Source of the DNA: Actinomycetota bacterium
Lineage (GTDB): Bacteria > Actinomycetota > Actinomycetes > Actinomycetales > Microbacteriaceae
Length of the DNA: 18,999 bases
Direction: 5' to 3'
Assembly (NCBI GenBank): GCA_009704705.1
Contig: WLDR01000010.1
Coordinates: 1 to 18,999 of the forward strand
Below, one piece after another: positions 15,555 to 18,999 of this stretch (within the stretch, counting starts at the first letter, position 1; every line of letters begins with the position of its first letter). The notes under the pieces are model-generated. The model was not told where the DNA came from. It saw only the letters and a program-made list of their open reading frames with translations, and did no database searches. The position numbers and the translations under genes are program-made.

Positions 15555-16062
15555 CCGACATGACGAGCGATGGGATAGCCCAAAGGGTCTCAGCGCGCTT
15601 TCCCGACCGGGCGCTCGACGCGACAACTTTGGTCGCTTCACCGAATCGATTGCGCGTGGCATGGGTACGCCGTGGTTCTTGGTTGGCCTCACGATTTTTG
15701 CCATCGTGTGGATTACCTTCAACTCGTTCGCACCGGAACCCTGGCGTTTCGATTCCGCAGCCATTGGCTTCACAGCCCTCACACTGATTCTCTCGATGCA
15801 GGCGTCATACGCGGCACCGATGATTCTGTTGGCGCAGAACCGTCAAGACGACCGCGATCGCGTGCAATTTGAACAGGACCGAATTCGCGCCGAACGCAAC
15901 CTTGCCGACACCGAGTATCTCGCCCGCGAAATCGTTGCGCTGCGCTTGGCCATGAACGATATGGCCAGCAAGGAATTCATTCGGCAGGAGCTGCGCGCGC
16001 TGCTCGAAGAAATCGAGAAGCCTGCCGACAAAGCTCCCTCGAAAAAACCCGCCAGTAAGTAA
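15541..16062 (+). CDS. DUF1003 family membrane protein
   Basis: A 173-residue protein with the DUF1003 pattern: MGTPWFLVGLTIFAIVWITF (first membrane helix, ~41-60), FDSAAIGFTALTLILSMQAS (second helix, ~69-88), then YAAPMILLAQNRQDDRDR, a conserved cytosolic junction. A long charged helix, probably coiled coil (~100-160), and a Lys-rich tail follow. The function of DUF1003 is unknown. The GTG at 15541 has AAGGTGA upstream (15531-15537) inside the end of the preceding gene, and the 14-nt overlap implies coupled translation with the PRC/MgtE_N/CBS protein. Pairing of a soluble MgtE-sensor-like protein with a DUF1003 membrane protein suggests a joint function. Confidence 0.87.
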   Translation: MARANRHDERWDSPKGLSALSRPGARRDNFGRFTESIARGMGTPWFLVGLTIFAIVWITFNSFAPEPWRFDSAAIGFTALTLILSMQASYAAPMILLAQNRQDDRDRVQFEQDRIRAERNLADTEYLAREIVALRLAMNDMASKEFIRQELRALLEEIEKPADKAPSKKPASK

Positions 16063-16063
16063 C

Positions 16064-17185
16064 GTGACGGACTCCACGCTCGCCGACCTCGTGCGGACCG
16101 CCACGGGCGCGGTGATGGATCCCGAACTTCGCAGGCCGCTCGGTGAACTCGGAATGATTGACGTCGTCGATGTCGATTCGAACGGTCGCGCCTCCGTCAC
16201 CGTGAAATTGACCGTAGTCGGATGCCCGGCCGCCGACACAATCGAACGGGACGTCGTCGAGGCAGCTCAGGCCGTCGCGGGAATCACCCACGTCACTGCG
16301 CGCATGTCCGTGATGACCGATGCCGAGCGACTCGCCTTGCGCGAGTCACTGCGACCGGGCACGGTTCGCTCAAACCCGTTCGGGCCCGGCACGCTCACCC
16401 GCGTGATTGCTGTGGCCAGCGGTAAAGGCGGGGTGGGAAAGTCGTCCATCACAGCCAATCTGGCAGCCGAGTTGGCTCGGCGTGGATTCAGCACCGGAAT
16501 CATTGATGCGGACGTCTATGGCTACAGCATCCCGTCACTGCTCGGTCTCGCCCCCGGCGGTAAAGCCGTGCGACCCGTGCGTATCGACGACATGATTGTG
16601 CCGCCCGTCTCGCACGGGGTGAAAGTGCTCTCCATCGGCATGTTTGTCGAAGACACCGATGTGGCCGTCGCGTGGCGAGGCCCGATGCTGCAACGAACGG
16701 TGAGTCAATTCTTGACCGATGCGTGGTTCGGCGACCTCGACTTCTTGCTGCTCGACTTGCCGCCCGGCACGGGTGACGTCGCGATCACCGTCGGGCAGTT
16801 ATTGCCGAATGCCGAGGTCTTGCTCGTGACGACTCCGCAATCGTCCGCATCCGACGTCGCGGTGCGCGCCGGTTCGCTCGCCCGGCAGATGAATCAAACG
16901 CTGCTCGGAGTGGTTGAAAACATGTCGAGCGCCAGACTGCCCGACGGAAGCTCTCTCGACATCTTCGGATCGGGCGGCGGCGAGTTGACGGCGAGCAAGC
17001 TCGGGGCTCCATTTCTCGGGAGCATTCCGCTCAGCCAAACCCTGCGCGCTGATGCCGACATGGGTACACCGGTCGTGCTGGCACACGGTGACGACGCGGC
17101 CGCCGAGGCGATTCGAAATCTTGCGGATCGCGTGATTCGGCGCCCAGACACTGGGGAATCCAAGAAGCTGCCGATTTCGGTTTAG
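16064..17185 (+). CDS. mrp: Mrp/ApbC-family P-loop ATPase (iron-sulfur carrier type)
   Basis: A 373-residue protein with an N-terminal MIP18/DUF59 domain (~1-85, containing DPELRRPLGELGMI and VGCPAADTI) and a deviant-Walker MinD/Mrp ATPase (GKGGVGKSS at ~119-127; DADVYGYSIPSLLG; LLLDLPPGTGDV). Relatives bind and deliver Fe-S clusters. Here the C-terminal CPxC cysteine pair of classical ApbC/NBP35 is missing: after GVVENMS the sequence reads SARLPDGSSLDIFGSGGGE. I believe actinobacterial Mrp proteins share this, so it is a lineage feature rather than decay. The GTG at 16064 begins 1 nt after the DUF1003 stop and has no clear ribosome-binding site, so coupling is likely. It converges on tatB. 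Confidence 0.9.
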   Translation: MTDSTLADLVRTATGAVMDPELRRPLGELGMIDVVDVDSNGRASVTVKLTVVGCPAADTIERDVVEAAQAVAGITHVTARMSVMTDAERLALRESLRPGTVRSNPFGPGTLTRVIAVASGKGGVGKSSITANLAAELARRGFSTGIIDADVYGYSIPSLLGLAPGGKAVRPVRIDDMIVPPVSHGVKVLSIGMFVEDTDVAVAWRGPMLQRTVSQFLTDAWFGDLDFLLLDLPPGTGDVAITVGQLLPNAEVLLVTTPQSSASDVAVRAGSLARQMNQTLLGVVENMSSARLPDGSSLDIFGSGGGELTASKLGAPFLGSIPLSQTLRADADMGTPVVLAHGDDAAAEAIRNLADRVIRRPDTGESKKLPISV

Positions 17186-17198
17186 GTCGAAGCGGGGT

Positions 17199-17211
17199 CC
17201 GATCGAATCGG
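17199..17211. other. Short inverted repeat between mrp and tatB
   Basis: CCGAT-CGA-ATCGG (17199-17211) forms a 5-bp stem with a 3-nt loop, 14 nt after the mrp stop. There is no T-run, so any terminator role is weak. It lies immediately before the 17-bp tandem repeats. Confidence 0.25.
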
Positions 17212-17259
17212 GGCTTAGATTGATTAGGGACTTAGGTTGATTCGGGACTTAGGTAGATT
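17209..17259. repeat. Triple 17-bp tandem repeat at the tatB 3' end
   Basis: Three contiguous units at 17209-17225 (CGGGGCTTAGATTGATT), 17226-17242 (AGGGACTTAGGTTGATT) and 17243-17259 (CGGGACTTAGGTAGATT) differ by one to four bases from each other. The third contains the tatB stop (17249-17251) and the codons before it; the other two lie in the gap to mrp. A fainter related stretch containing TTTAGGTCGA lies at 17181-17190. The unit length is not a multiple of three. Confidence 0.8.
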
Positions 17260-17632
17260 CGGCGTCGAACGGCGTCGACGCCTTTGCGTCACGAGCAGGC
17301 GACTTTCTTTTTGCCGGGGCCGATTTTGCTCCCGATGCCCGAGCCGGCGACGTGACCGGAGTGACGCTGCTCGTTGTTGAGTCATCGGTGAGCGCTTCAC
17401 GAATGATGCGACGCGGGTCATACTGCCGCGGGTCGAGCTTCTTCCAATCGATGTCGTCATATTCAGGGCCCAGTTCATCGCGCATGCGCGTCTTGGCTCC
17501 ATCGGCGAGATCCCGCAGAGATCGAATGAACTGCGCGAATCGTGCAGCGGCAGCCGGTAGGCGATCGGGGCCGACGATGAGCACTGCGATGACACCAATC
17601 AGCAGCAACTTCTCGAAGGTAAGACCGAACAC
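17249..17632 (-). CDS. tatB: Sec-independent protein translocase TatB
   Basis: A 127-residue TatA/B-family protein starting at a GTG at 17632. It begins VFGLTFEKLLLIGVIAVLIV (membrane helix), then the GPDRLP hinge and the amphipathic helix AAAARFAQFIRSLRDLADG. A mid-section DELGPEYDDIDWKKLDPRQY and a long Ala/Ser/Lys-rich C-terminal tail follow. The GP hinge, tail length and DPRQYDPRRI segment favour TatB over TatA. It would work with TatA and TatC in export of folded proteins; neither is encoded in this window. The frame stays open 101 codons further upstream, antisense to the O-methyltransferase, but that part is rejected because TatB begins at the membrane helix and TATCCT lies exactly 6 nt before this GTG. 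Its 3' end lies in the 17-bp repeat array. Confidence 0.9.
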   Translation of the reverse strand: MFGLTFEKLLLIGVIAVLIVGPDRLPAAAARFAQFIRSLRDLADGAKTRMRDELGPEYDDIDWKKLDPRQYDPRRIIREALTDDSTTSSVTPVTSPARASGAKSAPAKRKSPARDAKASTPFDAEST

Positions 17633-17638
17633 ACTTCG

Positions 17639-17644
17639 AGGATA
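17639..17644 (-). promoter_or_regulatory. Candidate -10 box (TATCCT), leaderless start of tatB
   Basis: On the minus strand TATCCT is followed by cgaagt (6 nt) and the GTG at 17632. This independently supports the internal start chosen for tatB. No Shine-Dalgarno is present. Confidence 0.5.
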
Positions 17645-17671
17645 GTCGCGAGACCCATAAGCCTTTGCCCC

Positions 17672-17692
17672 TAGGCTGAAAGCGGGAGGAGG
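17672..17692 (+). promoter_or_regulatory. Candidate -10 (TAGGCT) and strong ribosome-binding site for the 17697 gene
   Basis: TAGGCT (17672-17677) matches TANNNT and would start transcription near 17684. GGGAGGAGG (17684-17692) is a strong Shine-Dalgarno 4 nt before the GTG at 17697. The 64-bp tatB/methyltransferase gap thus holds one leaderless and one leadered divergent promoter. No clear -35 is visible. Confidence 0.4.
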
Positions 17693-17696
17693 CGCG

Positions 17697-18326
17697 GTGA
17701 GCCACAACGAATTGAACTGGTCGTTTGCAGAAGAATTTGCCGTCGAAACTTCTGTCATCGCTCGCGCCCGCGCCCTCTCACTGGAATACGGCGTTGCTCC
17801 GATTTCTCCCGCCGTTGGCGCCCAAATGGCGATTTTGGCGGCATCGCTGGTGGCAAAAAACATCATCGAAGTGGGCACCGGCCTCGGCGTGAGCGGGCTC
17901 TGGCTGCTCCGAGGCGCACCCGAGGCAAGTCTCACGTCAATCGATCATGAGTTTGAGTATCACGACCAAGCGAAGATGCTCTTCGCTGAAGCCGGCATCC
18001 CTCACCAGCAACTGCGATTAATCACGGGTCATTCGTCCGAGGTGTTGCCCCGAATGAACGAGAACTCCTACGACATCGTCGTCGTTGACTCCGACCCGGC
18101 CCACTTGCTCGAGAATGTCGAACACTCGTTACGGCTCGTTCGCGTTGGGGGCCTTGTTCTTTTGCCTCACGCGCTCTGGCACGGTGAGGTCGCCAACCCC
18201 GCTCAACGTGGTGACATCCCTGCCGTCTATCGTTCGGTGCTCACCCTGGTTTCGCAATCAGAAGCCGTCTTGGCTGCCCTCTCACCGGCTGGAGATGGTC
18301 TGCTTCAACTCTCACGCGTGAACTAG
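17697..18326 (+). CDS. O-methyltransferase-like SAM-dependent protein (Rv1220c-like)
   Basis: A 209-residue class I methyltransferase of the catechol/caffeoyl-CoA O-methyltransferase type. The SAM-binding loop is IIEVGTGLGVSGLWLL (~58-73), the acidic strand end is LTSIDHEFEYHDQA (~81-94), and VVVDSDPAHLLENVEHSLRL (~128-147) corresponds to the usual DADK region. The classical family continues with a DN pair (D-N-V-L-W-x-G) that binds the metal; here it is GGLVLLPHALWHGEV, so Asp-Asn is Pro-His. Only the LWHG remains, so metal-dependent catechol chemistry is doubtful and the substrate is unknown. The GTG start at 17697 is fixed by the strong Shine-Dalgarno. In M. tuberculosis a similar gene (Rv1220c) is separated from tatB by sigE, rseA and htrA, which are absent here. 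Confidence 0.82.
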   Translation: MSHNELNWSFAEEFAVETSVIARARALSLEYGVAPISPAVGAQMAILAASLVAKNIIEVGTGLGVSGLWLLRGAPEASLTSIDHEFEYHDQAKMLFAEAGIPHQQLRLITGHSSEVLPRMNENSYDIVVVDSDPAHLLENVEHSLRLVRVGGLVLLPHALWHGEVANPAQRGDIPAVYRSVLTLVSQSEAVLAALSPAGDGLLQLSRVN

Positions 18327-18341
18327 TCCGCCACAGCGGAC
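18326..18341 (+). terminator. Small stem-loop at the end of the O-methyltransferase gene
   Basis: GTCCGC (18326-18331), loop CACA, GCGGAC (18336-18341) starts on the last base of the stop codon at 18324-18326. It is a perfect 6-bp stem but is not followed by a T-run, so termination strength is uncertain. Confidence 0.3.
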
Positions 18342-18353
18342 AGTCGCTTCGAG

Positions 18354-18386
18354 CAAAAAAATGAACCCCGCACGAGCGGGGTTCAT
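18354..18386 (-). terminator. Intrinsic terminator of the DUF3117 gene
   Basis: A perfect 11-bp stem, ATGAACCCCGC (18361-18371) with GCGGGGTTCAT (18376-18386), has an ACGA tetraloop. Read on the minus strand it is followed directly by seven T residues (A-run 18355-18361 on plus). This is a textbook rho-independent terminator for the minus-strand DUF3117 gene, 37 nt after its stop. On the plus strand no T-run follows, although the hairpin may still help block readthrough from the convergent gene. Confidence 0.9.
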
Positions 18387-18423
18387 TGTCGAGAGTGAAA
18401 TCTCCAACGAAGTCAGTCGAGCC

Positions 18424-18597
18424 CTAGGCGGCTGGAACAACTCCGGACAGAACCTGGTGAAGTTCTTTAGCCTCGGCATCATTGACGGACACAACGAGGC
18501 GTCCGCCGCCTTCGAGTGGAACTCGAACGATGATCAGGCGACCTTCTTTGACCGCCTCCATAGGGCCGTCACCGGTTCGCGGCTTCATAGCAGCCAT
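18424..18597 (-). CDS. DUF3117 family protein
   Basis: A 57-residue protein beginning MAAMKPRTGDGPMEAVKEGR, continuing with LIIVRVPLEGGGRLVVSVND and ending ELHQVLSGVVPAA. This is the highly conserved actinobacterial DUF3117 family (Rv1211-like), whose function is unknown. The frame also offers a GTG at 18606, but the ATG at 18597 is preferred: it matches the family N-terminus and has AAAGAGG 8 nt upstream, whereas that sequence would abut the GTG. It appears to be a single-gene unit with its own promoter (GATAAT at 18631-18636) and a strong terminator at 18354-18386. Confidence 0.93.
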   Translation of the reverse strand: MAAMKPRTGDGPMEAVKEGRLIIVRVPLEGGGRLVVSVNDAEAKELHQVLSGVVPAA

Positions 18598-18630
18598 ATA
18601 CGCCACCTCTTTCTCAAAAAGCGTATTTCC

Positions 18631-18636
18631 ATTATC
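18631..18636 (-). promoter_or_regulatory. Candidate -10 box (GATAAT) for the DUF3117 gene
   Basis: On the minus strand GATAAT (five of six to TATAAT) lies about 34 nt before the ATG at 18597, giving a predicted leader of about 27 nt that contains the GAGG ribosome-binding site. The -35 position falls on the T-run of the preceding gene's terminator and is not a good match. Confidence 0.45.
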
Positions 18637-18653
18637 CCACGCTCAGCGAGACC

Positions 18654-18686
18654 AAAAAACCACGAGGCTGAGTTTGAACGAGCCTC
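18654..18686 (-). terminator. Intrinsic terminator of the 18697 membrane-protein gene
   Basis: GAGGCT (18664-18669) pairs with AGCCTC (18681-18686) around an 11-nt loop. Read on the minus strand, the stem is followed by GTGG and then six T residues (A-run 18654-18659 on plus), and it begins 10 nt after the TAA at 18697-18699. The short spacer between stem and T-run makes it somewhat imperfect. Confidence 0.65.
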
Positions 18687-18696
18687 ACACAGTCGA

Positions 18697-18999
18697 TTAC
18701 GGCGGTGTCCAGTCGTAGTCCGAGACCGCCCAGGCGGCCCCAATCCACAAGAACTGTCCCACCACGAACAGCATGACAATCAGGATGCGGTAAACGCGCG
18801 AGCGGGGCGCCGCCACAATCGCCAAGGCAGGAAACAGCGGGGCCAAGATACGAAACGTGCTCGACTGCGGAAAGAACACCGCGAGCACGTAGAGCCCATA
18901 GCTGAGACTCCAGAGGCGAATCTCTGGCCCGACTCGGCGCGCCGCGGGAAGCAAGAGAATGAGACCGGCGACCACGACCAATCCGCTGAGCAACGCATA
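18697..18999 (-). CDS. Polytopic membrane protein, C-terminal part (runs off the right edge)
   Basis: The frame is open from the right edge to a TAA at 18697 (100 codons visible). It carries about four hydrophobic stretches: LLSGLVVVAGLILLLPAA, SLSYGLYVLAVFF, FRILAPLFPALAIVAA and ILIVMLFVVGQFLWIGAAWA. The segment FFPQSSTFRILAPLFP and the end YDWTPP resemble the C-terminus of actinobacterial membrane proteins often annotated as PIG-V-like or mannosyltransferase-related, but the visible part holds no catalytic motif, so this is only a suggestion. A TTG at 18993 is in frame but the reading frame continues upstream as codons for Tyr-Ala, so no start is assigned. An intrinsic terminator follows. 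Confidence 0.7.
   Translation of the reverse strand, partial: YALLSGLVVVAGLILLLPAARRVGPEIRLWSLSYGLYVLAVFFPQSSTFRILAPLFPALAIVAAPRSRVYRILIVMLFVVGQFLWIGAAWAVSDYDWTPP

Noticed and set aside
17633..17935. Upstream extension of the tatB reading frame
   Set aside because: TatB proteins start at the membrane helix. The extra 101 codons are antisense to the methyltransferase gene, and the GTG at 17632 has its own -10 box.
18598..18606. GTG at 18606 as the DUF3117 start
   Set aside because: The family N-terminus MAAMKPRTGDGP and the Shine-Dalgarno spacing both point to the ATG at 18597.
1..18999. Mobile element, prophage, CRISPR array or defence island
   Set aside because: No transposase, integrase, spaced repeats, att-like duplications or compositional break was seen; all identifiable genes belong to conserved actinobacterial families.

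Overview
The window looks like a chromosomal housekeeping segment of an actinobacterium, most likely a Microbacteriaceae-type organism. Evidence: an AdnA/AdnB pair, the actinobacteria-specific families DUF3107 and DUF3117, a PRC-barrel/MgtE_N/CBS protein of the Rv1232c type, many GTG starts, and gene orders that recall two Mycobacterium tuberculosis blocks (adnB-adnA / TB9.4 / ferritin-like protein / rhlE, and the MgtE-like gene / mrp / tatB / O-methyltransferase). GC looks to be in the high fifties by eye, so genus-level placement is uncertain. I see no mobile element, CRISPR array, tRNA, rRNA, toxin-antitoxin pair or defence island. Coding density is very high and the longest gap is about 136 bp.

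Layout. (1) 1-1360: the 5' part of nudC (NADH/NAD pyrophosphatase, minus) diverges from an aminoglycoside-phosphotransferase-like gene (plus) whose catalytic motifs are eroded. (2) 1422-7942: adnA then adnB on the minus strand, overlapping by 4 nt; together they encode a two-subunit helicase-nuclease for double-strand-break resection. (3) 8040-9303: DUF3107 and a small membrane protein (plus, overlapping), converging on a ferritin-like protein (minus) with which the membrane-protein gene shares a CTAG double stop. (4) 9304-10888: DEAD-box RNA helicase gene with a leader that holds a 24-codon ORF and alternative base pairings. (5) 10913-12845: PHP phosphoesterase (minus) and a membrane-anchored endonuclease/exonuclease/phosphatase-family protein (plus), head to head with only 19 bp between them. 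(6) 12868-17185: a plus-strand run of Xaa-Pro aminopeptidase, PRC/MgtE_N/CBS protein, DUF1003 membrane protein and Mrp P-loop ATPase. (7) 17249-18999: tatB (minus), an O-methyltransferase-like gene (plus), DUF3117 (minus) and the 3' end of a polytopic membrane protein (minus), with two clear minus-strand terminators.

The most coherent non-coding signal is a set of six genes (starts at 341, 7942, 9303, 11818, 14235, 17632) in which a TANNNT box ends exactly 6 nt before the ATG/GTG. This is the geometry of a sigma-A -10 element with transcription beginning on the start codon, i.e. leaderless mRNAs. Most of the remaining genes have Shine-Dalgarno sequences or are translationally coupled. The other items worth a second look are the rhlE leader, the pseudokinase-like gene beside adnAB, and a triple 17-bp tandem repeat at the tatB 3' end. 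I did not find a convincing wholly new multi-gene system.
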